NCBI GenBank assembly: GCA_937864265.1
Contig: CALMIR010000067.1
Coordinates: 1-64,000, forward strand
Direction of reading: 5' to 3'
Source: an uncultured Saprospirales bacterium
Lineage (GTDB): Bacteria > Bacteroidota > Bacteroidia > Chitinophagales > Saprospiraceae
Length of the DNA stretch: 64,000 nucleotides
A program made the position numbers and the translations under genes. Below, in pieces: positions 53,144 to 62,636 of the stretch; position 1 is the first letter of the stretch; each line of letters starts with the position of its first letter. The notes below the pieces were generated by a model that made no database searches, had not been told where the DNA came from, and was given only the letters and a program-made list of their open reading frames with translations.

Positions 53144-53223
53144 AAAAATTAAGCTGCCGATCTGTCCTTATCATAGTGGACACCGTTATGATAAGGACTT
53201 TGATCAATTGGGAAGTAATTTTT
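53144..53223 (-). repeat. MITE-like palindromic repeat, copy 2
   Basis: Element similar to 17936-18039, inverted and 24 bp shorter in the loop. The arms GTCCTTATCAT (53164-53174) and ATGATAAGGAC (53188-53198) are perfect complements. The outer 32 nt match the left end of copy 1 at 29 of 32 positions. It fills most of the gap between two minus-strand genes. Confidence 0.7.
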
Positions 53224-53231
53224 GCCCACTA

Positions 53232-54002
53232 CTAGGCAGCAATAACTTGTTCCGGGTAAAAAATATTTTTCTGATTTGGCAGCAAATAGAGCTCGTTCAT
53301 ATTTTGACATACCCTACCCATTTGCCTAATTCTTTCTCCTTTTTCTCCTGACAGATCTTTGTTGTCCAATACCAAAATGGAGGCTTTCAACCCATTGTAG
53401 TCGTTGGCATTACCATCCAATAGCTTGAAGAAACCATAGCTTTCGTAGAATGGCGCATGGTGAGGATGACACGCTATAATCGAATAGTCGTAGCCGTAAT
53501 GATCAAAAACAAAAGCAGCGCTTCCTTCTACGACAAAACGCGCATAGCCAGCCGCCCGAATGTGGGGCGCAAATACAAAGCGACTAGCCTCCGCAAAGCG
53601 GGCACCCCGGGCAGTCATAACTTGGTAAAAATGTTCAACCTCAGCTATATTTTGGCAACAAGCCAGCAAAGGTAGTTCGTGCTGCACCTCAAGGTGGAGG
53701 CGGGTTGCAGCACCAGGGTAAGCATTTGCCAATTCTTGAATCATTGGTGCATAATCTGTTTTTGTAGCTTGCACTTGTCTCATATAGCCTATGGCAACTT
53801 GCTTTTTTCCGACCACTTGAAAAAGACCTAAATGCTGGGCATAAGGGTCATATTCATCGATCTCAAAACCCAGCGGGTTTTGTCTGACTAAGGCTGCGCA
53901 GTCACTATTCAAGTAACCTTGATACCTCAAGTGGAACAATGTTTTAATTTCATCCATGGTGCGGGCAGGACGGAGTACGCAATAGCTCTGATAAACACTC
54001 AT
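53232..54002 (-). CDS. GNAT-fold acyltransferase, FeeM/N-acyl-amino-acid synthase-like
   Basis: 256 residues. The N-terminus MDEIKTLFHLRYQGYLNSD is typical of FeeM/autoinducer-synthase-like GNAT proteins ('L.RY..Y'), followed by FEIDEYDPYAQHLGLF and a core beta-sheet with LHLEVQHELPLL, EASRFVFAPHIRAAGYARF and YDYSIIACHPHHAPFYESYG. FeeM enzymes join acyl-ACP to amino acids to make N-acyl amino acids. The predicted substrate (an acyl-ACP) is inference. Alone in its operon, with a 530-bp gap upstream. Confidence 0.68.
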   Translation of the reverse strand: MSVYQSYCVLRPARTMDEIKTLFHLRYQGYLNSDCAALVRQNPLGFEIDEYDPYAQHLGLFQVVGKKQVAIGYMRQVQATKTDYAPMIQELANAYPGAATRLHLEVQHELPLLACCQNIAEVEHFYQVMTARGARFAEASRFVFAPHIRAAGYARFVVEGSAAFVFDHYGYDYSIIACHPHHAPFYESYGFFKLLDGNANDYNGLKASILVLDNKDLSGEKGERIRQMGRVCQNMNELYLLPNQKNIFYPEQVIAA

Positions 54003-54536
54003 AAGTAAGGGAATTTATAAAATGTGTCAATCGATTATAAAAAAGGGCAGGGAAGAGAGCCGCTCGACCTAACTTATTGGCAAGAGGGTTACACCCATAC
54101 ACCTACCCAAATGTCGTGCATGTTGTTCATGTGTTTGTTTGTTGTAGAAAGAGGCCGAAAAGAAATGTATGACCCTATGTTTTCCACAAAGAGAAATGAA
54201 CAGGTATAATAGAAAGAGAAAATGGGCTTGGAATGGCAGTATGAATGAAGAGGGAAAAGATTACCCTTACCCCAAAATGTAAAGACTGGAGTTTAAAAGA
54301 AAGGTTTTCATGATATTTTTACAAACTATTATAGCCTCAATACCTACATGATTATTGTATGTAGATAAAGTAGTTTTGTGAGAATAAGCTTGGGTTAGTT
54401 ATATTGTGTTGGGAAGAAACTGTGCCGTTTATATTCAATACTATATAACGGGTTTGATAACTTTAGGATACAAAAATAAAATAAATTCCTGAAAATTTCA
54501 CGGAGGACCTGTATTAATTTGAGGCAAAAAAAAGCT
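54003..54536. other. Gene-free stretch of 534 bp
   Basis: A/T-rich sequence with no convincing gene. It has an inverted repeat CTACAT/ATGTAG (54344-54364) and a plus-strand TAGTTTTG box (54371-54378), but nothing is encoded downstream on that strand for over 1.4 kb. It presumably holds the FeeM-like promoter near its left end. Confidence 0.5.
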
Positions 54537-55655
54537 TTAATCTTCTTTTTTACGATTTCTCCGTTCGTTAACTACTGTTCTTATCCAATTAGGAATAATA
54601 ATGGCACCGGCCAATAAATAAGCGTAATAGGAAAAAAGGCGCCAGATGGTTGAGATAACAGTAGCATAAGTAGCGCTGCTGACGTAGTCCACCAGAAAAC
54701 CTCGAAAAAGGATTTCAATAAAACCAGCACCGCCTGGAGTTGGGCTAAAAGCGATAATCACAAACATGCTTTCCAGTCGGGCATAGAGCTCAAATTGTGT
54801 CCAGAAATCCAAGGGCATACTAGTAATAAACGCAATGATCAGACAATTGAGCAGCAGAAACCGGCAAGACCAGGCTGTCGCAGTAGCCACAAATGCCCGC
54901 AAGTGAAAACTAAAATTTTGATGCTTGAGCGACTGCGAAGCCAGAATCATATCATTGCCCAGTTCTATAGCTTTGGGTTGGTATCTATTCAAAATCTGCA
55001 TACCAGTGACCCACTTGAGTACTTTTCTTATTTGCTGGGGGTTGATGAACAAGCCATAGTAAAAAATAGCGCCATATATAGCCATAAATGAATAAGCAAA
55101 CAGGAAATAAAACCCCCAGCCCCCGATATCTTCCAGGCGCTGGATATTTGGACGGATCATTTCTGTTCCAAAAAACAAATACAACAGGGGTAGGCTACTG
55201 ACAAAAAACAGACTGTCCAAAACAATGGTGTATAAAACAATGGTAGCTGTTTTGGCAGTGGGCAATTTTTCCTGCGCAAGCACAAAAAAGGCCACCGCTG
55301 AGCCTCCTACACTAGTCGGAGAAACCGCGGAACTGAATTCCCAAATAAAAATTAATTCGATGCATTTGCGCCAACTGAATGCCCCCTCCGACAACACCCT
55401 AAGCCGAGTAGCATAAGCCAAATGTTTGGTAATGAGTATAATCAAACTAGCGGATACCCAAAAAAGGGTATGACTCGTCCAGTTAATCGCTGCAAACTCT
55501 TCGGGATCGAATTGTCGCCATAACAGATAACCGACAGCTGCAATCCCCAATAAGATGGGAACAATAATCCTGGAAACCCGGATGGATTTCAGGACATCTT
55601 CTTGTTCCCGGGTACTTAAAAGGGATGATTCATCAAAGTCTTGAGGTTCGATCAT
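54537..55655 (-). CDS. Flippase-like/lysylphosphatidylglycerol synthase transmembrane protein (UPF0104)
   Basis: 372 residues with about eight membrane helices. Family motifs: EFSSAVSPTSVGGSAVAFFVLAQE (only partly quoted here: VSPTSVGGSAVAFF) and PTPGGAGFIEILFRG, both typical of the UPF0104/MprF membrane region (YbhN-like). No tRNA-dependent synthase domain is attached. Such proteins are predicted lipid or polyprenyl carriers. Divergent from the VWA gene, with a 167-bp gap containing both promoters. Confidence 0.85.
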   Translation of the reverse strand: MIEPQDFDESSLLSTREQEDVLKSIRVSRIIVPILLGIAAVGYLLWRQFDPEEFAAINWTSHTLFWVSASLIILITKHLAYATRLRVLSEGAFSWRKCIELIFIWEFSSAVSPTSVGGSAVAFFVLAQEKLPTAKTATIVLYTIVLDSLFFVSSLPLLYLFFGTEMIRPNIQRLEDIGGWGFYFLFAYSFMAIYGAIFYYGLFINPQQIRKVLKWVTGMQILNRYQPKAIELGNDMILASQSLKHQNFSFHLRAFVATATAWSCRFLLLNCLIIAFITSMPLDFWTQFELYARLESMFVIIAFSPTPGGAGFIEILFRGFLVDYVSSATYATVISTIWRLFSYYAYLLAGAIIIPNWIRTVVNERRNRKKED

Positions 55656-55822
55656 GCCGCGATTCGCTTGAATGAAGAATGTTTTTTTGTTCTTTGATCA
55701 TTCTTTTGCTTCAAGTTACAAGAATAGCCAAAGAACCATTTTTTATAAAAATACAATCTCTACTTGGCTCAGTTGGCCAAAAATAGGAGAAAAGCGCTTA
55801 CCTTTATTCAATTGCCAAAATA

Positions 55823-57004
55823 ATGTTTGCTAAAAGCGCTAGAATTAAACCATTGGAACACTTATCACAAAACGAATCCCTGACCCGGTGGCGCATGATC
55901 CTGGGAAGTGCCTCCGACCAGGAAAACACCGTAGCACTTGATGCCAGTCAGCAAGGCATTGACCAGGTTTTGGAAGCGCTATATGAAAGCGACAGAAAAG
56001 GAAGCTTGGGCAAATCCGCACCCAATATCAATCGCTGGTTGGGCGATATTCGCCGTTTTTTCCCGACGCCCTTGGTGCAATTGTTGCAAAAAGATGCCCT
56101 CGACCGTTTGGGCATTGAAAGGATGTTGCTAGAACCGGAATTGCTGGAATCTATAGAAGTGGATGCTTCCTTGGTTGCAACAATTCTTTCCCTCAACAAA
56201 GTTATGCCAGAGCGCACCCGGGAATCTGCTCGCATCGTCGTATCCCGATTGGTAAAAGACCTGGAAAACCGGCTTTCAACCCGCCTATTACAAGCCATTT
56301 CGGGGAGCTTTGATCGCGCTAGTAGCAAGGTGAACAATCGCTCTGGTGAACTGGATTGGCGCAAAACGATTCGTGCCAACCTCAAACACTATCAACCCGA
56401 TTTACAAATACTAATTCCAGAAAAATTTTATTGGTATGGGCGCAAAAATAGGAGCCTAAAAAAGGTGATCTTGTTGGTTGACCAGAGCGGTTCTATGGCT
56501 ACTTCTGTGGTATATGCAAGTATCATGGCGTGCATTATGGCTTCTCTGAAAAGCGTAAAAACCCATTTGATCGTTTTCGATACTGCAGTGGTTGATCTTA
56601 CCCCAGAATTAGCCGATCCCATCGAGGTGTTGTTTGGTTTGCAATTGGGCGGAGGCACAGATATTGGCAAGGCGATGACTTATGCCGAAACGCTTGTTCA
56701 ACACCCTAACGACACAACGCTTATCCTCATCAGCGACCTTTTTGAAGGGGGACAAGAATCAGTTTTCCTCCGAAAAGTGAGGGATATGAAAGCAGCAGGT
56801 GTCCAAATGATTTTTTTACTTGCATTGAGTGATAGTGGTGCTCCGGCGTTCAACCGATCTTTGGGAGATCAGTTGGCCGCATTGGATTTGACGGCTTTTG
56901 CCTGTACGCCAGACCAATTCCCCGGATTAATGGCTACGGCACTTGCGAAAGGAAATTTACAGCACTGGATGGAAGGCGAAAATATCGCCCCTAAAAATAA
57001 TTAG
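55823..57004 (+). CDS. VWA-domain (CoxE-like) protein of the SWIM/MoxR-associated family
   Basis: 393 residues. The N-terminal 200 residues (LTRWRMILGSASDQE, then LGKSAPNINRWLGDIRRFFP) are the conserved helical region of this VWA family. The VWA domain (about 210-380) has a complete metal site, VDQSGSMATS, with GGGTDIGKAM and ISDLFEGG. The family is normally encoded beside a MoxR AAA+ ATPase and a SWIM protein. Here the SWIM gene is 16 kb away (38241-39578) and no MoxR is visible. It ends 35 bp before uxaC, without a terminator, so read-through is possible. Confidence 0.85.
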   Translation: MFAKSARIKPLEHLSQNESLTRWRMILGSASDQENTVALDASQQGIDQVLEALYESDRKGSLGKSAPNINRWLGDIRRFFPTPLVQLLQKDALDRLGIERMLLEPELLESIEVDASLVATILSLNKVMPERTRESARIVVSRLVKDLENRLSTRLLQAISGSFDRASSKVNNRSGELDWRKTIRANLKHYQPDLQILIPEKFYWYGRKNRSLKKVILLVDQSGSMATSVVYASIMACIMASLKSVKTHLIVFDTAVVDLTPELADPIEVLFGLQLGGGTDIGKAMTYAETLVQHPNDTTLILISDLFEGGQESVFLRKVRDMKAAGVQMIFLLALSDSGAPAFNRSLGDQLAALDLTAFACTPDQFPGLMATALAKGNLQHWMEGENIAPKNN

Positions 57005-57039
57005 AGGCTATCAGGAATCAATTTACTTTGCCACGTAAA

Positions 57040-58452
57040 ATGAAAAATCAGTTTTTAGGAGACCATTTCTTGCTAAAGAACGAAGCCGCTGTACGATTGT
57101 ACTTTGACTACGCCGCTTCCTGTCCGATTATAGATTACCATTGCCATCTTCCACCAGAAGATATTGCCAGCAATCGCCAGTTTAACAACCTAACATCGAT
57201 TTGGCTGGAAGGAGACCATTACAAATGGCGAGCGATGCGTGCCAATGGTGTTAAAGAAGCATTCATTACTGGAGCTGCAAGCGATGCAGAGAAATTTATG
57301 GCTTGGGCCGAAACTGTGCCCTACACGCTTCGCAATCCACTCTATCACTGGACCCATCTGGAACTGAAGCGCTATTTTGGCATCCAAGATATATTGTGTC
57401 CAAAAACGGCAAGCGACATATATCAAAAGGCCAACGAATACCTGGCTTCTCCTGCGTTTTGCACGCAAGCCCTGCTACAAAAAATGCAAGTAGAGGTCGT
57501 ATGTACTTCTGACGACCCCATTGATGACTTAAAACATCATCAAAACCTAAAAAAGCAGGCTTTTGGCGTGAGCGTATTGCCTACTTGGCGTCCGGATAGG
57601 TTGCTAGCGATAGAGGATGTACTAACTTTTAATGCGTATGTCGAGCAGTTGGGGGAAAGGACTAATAGCGACATCCGCTCTTTTGATGATTTGTTGCAAG
57701 CCATTCAGCAGCGGCACGATTTTTTTAACGAGCAGGGCTGCCGCTTGGCTGATCATGGGTTGAACCATTTTTTGGCTCATCCTTTTACCCGGCCTCAGCT
57801 TGCAGCAATTTTTGCTAAGTTGCGATCCAAAAAGTCCCTTACCCCGGATGAAGTCCTTGCTTACCAATCTGGTATCATGTATCATCTGGCTGTGATGAAT
57901 TTTGAAAAAGATTGGGCTCAGCAATTCCATGTTGGCGCGCTGAGGAATACCAATCCGCGTTCAGAGAAGGAACTAGGGCTCAATACCGGATTTGATAGTA
58001 TTGGAAAAAGCCAGGATCCATCGGCTTTGGCTCGGTTTTTAGGTCAGTTGGACGCACAGCACCAGTTGGCCAAAACCATACTATACAATAGTAATCCTGC
58101 CGACAACTACTTATACGCCGCCATGACCGGTAATTTTCAAGACGGCAGTTTTCCGGGGAAAATACAGCATGGTGCAGCCTGGTGGTTTTTGGATCAAAAA
58201 GAAGGCATCGAACTACAACTCAATGCCCTTTCCCATATCGGGCTGTTGAGTCGTTTCGTGGGCATGGTGACCGATTCCAGGAGTTTCTTGTCTTACCCCC
58301 GGCATGAATACTTTCGGCGGATATTGTGCCAAATAATTGGGCAAGACATGGAAGATGGGCTACTGCCCTACGATATGAATTGGATAGGAAAAATGGTACA
58401 GGACATTTGTTATTACAACGCCCAAAACTATTTCTCTTTTCCACCAGCTTAG
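57040..58452 (+). CDS. uxaC: Uronate (glucuronate) isomerase
   Basis: 470 residues from ATG 57040, which aligns with the usual start (MKNQFLGDHFLLKN); a TTG at 57028 is possible. Family signatures: IIDYHCHLPPEDIASNRQF (metal-ligand His pair), SDDPIDDLKHH and GRFLGQ-type motifs near 330 (ALARFLGQLDAQHQLAKT). It converts D-glucuronate to D-fructuronate (and galacturonate to tagaturonate) in the cytoplasm. The standard length is about 470. First gene of the uronate operon. Confidence 0.95.
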   Translation: MKNQFLGDHFLLKNEAAVRLYFDYAASCPIIDYHCHLPPEDIASNRQFNNLTSIWLEGDHYKWRAMRANGVKEAFITGAASDAEKFMAWAETVPYTLRNPLYHWTHLELKRYFGIQDILCPKTASDIYQKANEYLASPAFCTQALLQKMQVEVVCTSDDPIDDLKHHQNLKKQAFGVSVLPTWRPDRLLAIEDVLTFNAYVEQLGERTNSDIRSFDDLLQAIQQRHDFFNEQGCRLADHGLNHFLAHPFTRPQLAAIFAKLRSKKSLTPDEVLAYQSGIMYHLAVMNFEKDWAQQFHVGALRNTNPRSEKELGLNTGFDSIGKSQDPSALARFLGQLDAQHQLAKTILYNSNPADNYLYAAMTGNFQDGSFPGKIQHGAAWWFLDQKEGIELQLNALSHIGLLSRFVGMVTDSRSFLSYPRHEYFRRILCQIIGQDMEDGLLPYDMNWIGKMVQDICYYNAQNYFSFPPA

Positions 58453-58476
58453 TACAACCAACTATTAGGTAAAGCT

Positions 58477-60654
58477 ATGGCAATCCATCAAAAAACAACC
58501 TTGCTCTTCTGGGCGCTAAGCTTCTTTTTTCAAGCCACTCTTTTGGCAGAGGACGGCTATCGCTTGTGGTTGCGCTATGATAAAATAGCCGATGAATCCA
58601 CCCGCTTGGCATATTTAGAACAGTTGGAGCAAATTGTCATTGTAGGCAATGGGCCGATATTGTCTGCTGCTCGTCAAGAACTATCCCTTGGGTTGGCGGG
58701 TTTATTGGGGCAATTCATCCCAGAAGCACCAAGTATTAGCCAGAAAAGGAGTCTCATACTTGGTATGGCAAACCAGGCTACCCCAGGAGAAGGGCAGATC
58801 AACCAAGCAGAAAAAGATGCCCTTCAAAGAGAAGGCTTTATCCTGAAACAAATAGCTATTGATGGAAAAAAACACCTCCTCGTTCTGGGAAAGGATGAGC
58901 AAGGTGTTTTATATGGCACATTTCGATTGTTGCAATTGCTTCAACGTTGTCAACCCCTGGATGGCTTGTACCTAAACGATTATCCCAAAGTGCAGCACCG
59001 CATTCTCAACCACTGGGACAATCTGGATCGAACGGTTGAAAGAGGCTATGCCGGCTTCTCCATTTGGGATTGGCACCAATTACCAGAATTCCTTTATCCG
59101 CAATACACCGACTATGCCCGTGCCAACGCTTCTATTGGGATAAACGGCGCTGTAGTAACCAATGTCAATGCCAATTCGCTGGTATTCAGGCCTGATTACC
59201 TGCAAAAAGCCGCTGCCTTAGCCGATGTTTTCCGCCCTTACGGCATAAAATTGTACCTCACTGCTCGTTTTAGCGCACCCATAGAATTGGGCGGTTTGCC
59301 CACCGCCGATCCGTTGAATGTACAGGTTCAGGATTGGTGGAAACAAAAAGTGGAAGAGATTTATCAATACATACCCGACTTTGGCGGATTTTTGGTGAAA
59401 GCCAATTCAGAAGGCCAGCCGGGGCCGCAGGATTATGGCCGCAACCATGCGGATGGTGCTAATATGCTCGCCGACGCCTTAGCTCCTTATGGTGGCATCG
59501 TCATGTGGCGCGCTTTTGTATATAGCCACGAAGTACCAGACGACCGCTCCAAGCAAGCGTACCATGAATTTGTACCCCTCGATGGCAGCTTCCGAGCTAA
59601 TGTACTCATTCAGGTGAAGAATGGCCCGATTGATTTTCAGCCTCGAGAGCCTATACATCCTTTATTTGGCGCTATGCCCAACACTCCGGTGATGATGGAG
59701 TTTCAGATTACCAAGGAATATTTGGGGCAAGGTACCCACTTGGTTGGATTGGCCAATCTATACGAAGAAGTATTGCAAACGGATACTCACGTAAAAGGAA
59801 CTGGCTCGACAGTCGCCCAAGTCATTGATGGTTCGCTGCACGGTTATGAACGGACGGGTATGGCTGGGGTGGCCAATATTGGAACAGCCCGCAATTGGAC
59901 CGGTAATTTGTTTGGGCAAGCCGATTGGTACGCCTTTGGTCGCCTGGCCTGGAATCCCCATCTAAAGGCGGAGACTATGTTTATAGAATGGTCCGAACTT
60001 ACTTTTGGCTTGGATTCCAAAGTGGTGGAAACAGTCGTTCAACTTCTCCGGAAATCCTATGAGGCCTGCGTACAGTACATGACGCCCATAGGCCTACATC
60101 ATATCATGGGGCCAGGGCACCATTATGGGCCAGGCCCTTGGGTCAAGGATATGCCACGTGCCGATTGGACGTCGGTGTATTATCACAAGGCCGACGAAGG
60201 AGGAATTGGATTTGACCGAACTGATAGGGGTAGCGATGCTTTATCGCAGTACCATCCTGATTTTAGCCGACAATTTGCTGACCCAAAACGATGTCCGCTT
60301 CCTTTTCTGCTTTGGTTCCACCATTTACCCTGGGATTTTAAGCTGGCAACTGGAAGAGATGTTTGGGAAGAACTTTGCTGGCAGTACCATCAAGGTGTTG
60401 TGGCCATAACGGCGATGAAAGGGGACTGGGAAGCGATTCAACCATACATCGATGCGGAACGTTTTCAACAGGTTCAAATGCATTTGGAAATACAGGAAAA
60501 AGAAGCCAAATGGTGGCGAGACGCCTGCCTGGCCTATTTCCAGTCATTTTCAAAACGGGATGTACCCAATGGATTGGAAAAACCAGCTCATGAACTGGAA
60601 TTTTATGAATCCTTGAGCTTTCCTTATGCCCCTGGAATTCGACCCCGTTGGTAA
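58477..60654 (+). CDS. aguA: GH67 alpha-glucuronidase
   Basis: 725 residues with a signal peptide (LLFWALSFFFQATLLA). Family GH67 is clear from the N-terminal domain (YRLWLRYDKI), the barrel and the C-terminal helical domain (LCWQYHQGV). Catalytic candidates: the Glu in KANSEGQPGP (acid), the Asp in QVKNGPIDFQPREP and the Glu in EFQITKEYLGQ (bases), matching the family. It releases 4-O-methyl-glucuronic acid from the non-reducing end of xylo-oligosaccharides, in the periplasm. It feeds UxaC, 25 bp upstream in the operon. Confidence 0.95.
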   Translation: MAIHQKTTLLFWALSFFFQATLLAEDGYRLWLRYDKIADESTRLAYLEQLEQIVIVGNGPILSAARQELSLGLAGLLGQFIPEAPSISQKRSLILGMANQATPGEGQINQAEKDALQREGFILKQIAIDGKKHLLVLGKDEQGVLYGTFRLLQLLQRCQPLDGLYLNDYPKVQHRILNHWDNLDRTVERGYAGFSIWDWHQLPEFLYPQYTDYARANASIGINGAVVTNVNANSLVFRPDYLQKAAALADVFRPYGIKLYLTARFSAPIELGGLPTADPLNVQVQDWWKQKVEEIYQYIPDFGGFLVKANSEGQPGPQDYGRNHADGANMLADALAPYGGIVMWRAFVYSHEVPDDRSKQAYHEFVPLDGSFRANVLIQVKNGPIDFQPREPIHPLFGAMPNTPVMMEFQITKEYLGQGTHLVGLANLYEEVLQTDTHVKGTGSTVAQVIDGSLHGYERTGMAGVANIGTARNWTGNLFGQADWYAFGRLAWNPHLKAETMFIEWSELTFGLDSKVVETVVQLLRKSYEACVQYMTPIGLHHIMGPGHHYGPGPWVKDMPRADWTSVYYHKADEGGIGFDRTDRGSDALSQYHPDFSRQFADPKRCPLPFLLWFHHLPWDFKLATGRDVWEELCWQYHQGVVAITAMKGDWEAIQPYIDAERFQQVQMHLEIQEKEAKWWRDACLAYFQSFSKRDVPNGLEKPAHELEFYESLSFPYAPGIRPRW

Positions 60655-60689
60655 ATTGCTTCCATGAATATCAACTAAATTGCTAACAC

Positions 60690-61436
60690 ATGCCACAAAG
60701 GAAAACAGTCCTTGTTACAGGGGGCTCATCTGGAATAGGGTTTGCCATAGCCAGGCGATTTTTACAAGAAAAATTCCTAGTAATTATAACAGGCCGAAAT
60801 AAAGAAAAACTGGATAAAGCGGTCGATGAACTAGGGGAAGGGTGCAACGGCATATTATTCGATATGGAATGGCTGGATCAAATACCTGAGTTTGTGCAAG
60901 GCATTCTTCAAGCAAACGGCAGCATAGATGTACTGGTTAATAATGCGGGCATCAACCAGAAAAAACCCATTTTAGAAGTCAGCAACGAAGATTTTGAACG
61001 CATAGTAAGAGTCAACCAAACGGCGGTTTTTGTGCTTTCAAGAGAGGTGGCCAAAGCGATGGTCAATCAACCGGAAAAAGGCGTGATCATTCACATCAGT
61101 TCGATGGCGGCGCATTACGGATTGCCGCAAGTCATTGCTTACACCTCTACCAAGTCGGCGCTGGAAGGCATGACCCCAGCGATGGCCGTAGAGTTATCAC
61201 CGATGGGCATTCGGGTCAACTGTATAGCACCTGGGTTCATACGTACGGCGATGTCGTCCAAAGCACTGGACAACGACCCGGAACGCAAGCAAAAAGTGCT
61301 GTCTCGCACCCCCGCAGGCCATTTGGGCGATCCGGCTGATGTAGCAGATGCTGTATTTTTCCTTGCTTCTGATCAGGCCAGATTCATCACTGGCGAGATT
61401 TTGAGGGTGGATGGAGGCAATGCGATCGGATTTTAA
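60690..61436 (+). CDS. SDR-family oxidoreductase, probable fructuronate reductase
   Basis: 248 residues. NAD(P) site TGGSSGIGFAIARR (about 8-21), NNAG at about 89 and the active-site Ser/Tyr/Lys in HISSMAAHYG and YTSTKSALEG. C-terminal GEILRVDGGNA is typical of classical SDRs. Being between the glucuronidase and uxuA, it likely converts D-fructuronate to D-mannonate in place of the canonical UxuB, as in several Bacteroidota operons. The assignment rests on context. It starts 36 bp after GH67 and ends 16 bp before uxuA. Confidence 0.85.
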   Translation: MPQRKTVLVTGGSSGIGFAIARRFLQEKFLVIITGRNKEKLDKAVDELGEGCNGILFDMEWLDQIPEFVQGILQANGSIDVLVNNAGINQKKPILEVSNEDFERIVRVNQTAVFVLSREVAKAMVNQPEKGVIIHISSMAAHYGLPQVIAYTSTKSALEGMTPAMAVELSPMGIRVNCIAPGFIRTAMSSKALDNDPERKQKVLSRTPAGHLGDPADVADAVFFLASDQARFITGEILRVDGGNAIGF

Positions 61437-61451
61437 TGACAACAAGATAAA

Positions 61452-62636
61452 ATGAATACCATTTATACATTAGAACAAACCATGCGATGGTATGGTGTGC
61501 ATGATGCGGTGCCTTTGGCTCATATCGCTCAGGCAGGCTGTACGGGCGTCGTATCTGCCCTGCACCACATACCCGTAGGAGAAGTATGGACAATTGCCGC
61601 TATCGAAACGCATAAAAAACGCATAGAGGAAGCCGGGCTGAGCTGGACAGTTGTGGAAAGTCTGCCCGTTCATGAAGATATTAAGACGAGAAGTGCGAAT
61701 TACCTGCAATTGCTGGAAAACTACAAACAAAGTTTAATCAACTTGGCGGCATGTGGCATCAAAGTAGTCACCTATAATTTTATGCCCATACTCGATTGGC
61801 TGCGGACGGATATTGCTCATGTATTGCCCGACCAATCAGAAGCCCTGTTGTTCAATCGATTGGATTATGCCGTTTTCGATTTATTCCTGTTGAAGCGCCC
61901 GGGAGCAGAAAATGATTATAGTGCAGAAGATTTGCAAGCTGCAGAGGATCGCTTTCACGGCATGACAGAACCCCAACGCCGTTACTTGTTTCAAAATGTC
62001 TTGCTCGGATTGCCGGGCAGCGACATTCCTTTCACCCCGGAAGAAGTGTTGACCCAACTGAGAAAGTACAGCGATATTGGCCGGATACAATTGAAACAAA
62101 ATCTGATTCATTTTTTACAAGCAATCACGCCAACCGCAGAAGCAGTGGGCCTGCAAATGGCCATACATCCCGACGACCCGCCGTTTTCCGTTTTGGGGCT
62201 TCCCCGAATCATGAGCACCGCAACCGACATTCAAGACGTCATGGAGGCCGTGCCTAGTATGGCAAACGGACTTTGTTTTTGTACAGGCTCATTTGGCGCC
62301 AGAGCAGACAATGATCTATTGGCAATGGTTCGGCAATGGGGCGCTCGGATTTATTTTTTGCACCTGCGCAACACAAAACGCGATGAATTCGGCAACTTCA
62401 TGGAAGCCAATCACCTGGAGGGCGATGCCGATATGTATGGATTGATGTTAGAAATAGTGAATCTCATGCAAAAAGAGCGCCGCAGGATACCCATGCGCCC
62501 CGACCACGGACACAAAATGCTGGATGATTTAGGCAAAAAGACTTACCCCGGCTATTCGGCCATTGGGCGACTCAAGGGATTGGCAGAGCTGCGCGGATTG
62601 GAGTATGCCGTTTTTCGCTTCTTGGAAAAGGCTTAA
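61452..62636 (+). CDS. uxuA: D-mannonate dehydratase
   Basis: 394 residues, the usual length. Signatures include MRWYGVHDAVPLAHIAQAGC at the start, IHPDDPPFSVLGLPRI, FCTGSFGARADND, HLRNTKR and MRPDHGHKMLDD, which carry the metal-binding His, Cys and Asp residues. It dehydrates D-mannonate to 2-keto-3-deoxygluconate. Last gene of the uronate operon; its 3' end overlaps the convergent apaG by 4 bp. The kinase and aldolase for the next steps are not in this window. Confidence 0.95.
   Translation: MNTIYTLEQTMRWYGVHDAVPLAHIAQAGCTGVVSALHHIPVGEVWTIAAIETHKKRIEEAGLSWTVVESLPVHEDIKTRSANYLQLLENYKQSLINLAACGIKVVTYNFMPILDWLRTDIAHVLPDQSEALLFNRLDYAVFDLFLLKRPGAENDYSAEDLQAAEDRFHGMTEPQRRYLFQNVLLGLPGSDIPFTPEEVLTQLRKYSDIGRIQLKQNLIHFLQAITPTAEAVGLQMAIHPDDPPFSVLGLPRIMSTATDIQDVMEAVPSMANGLCFCTGSFGARADNDLLAMVRQWGARIYFLHLRNTKRDEFGNFMEANHLEGDADMYGLMLEIVNLMQKERRRIPMRPDHGHKMLDDLGKKTYPGYSAIGRLKGLAELRGLEYAVFRFLEKA

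Noticed and set aside
54024..54209. A 61-codon plus-strand frame in the long gap
   Set aside because: No motif, unlikely composition, no close promoter or neighbour.
54344..54378. Inverted repeat and a TAGTTTTG box suggesting a small RNA promoter
   Set aside because: No -33 at the right distance and no gene or terminator downstream on that strand; chance occurrence is likely in A/T-rich DNA.
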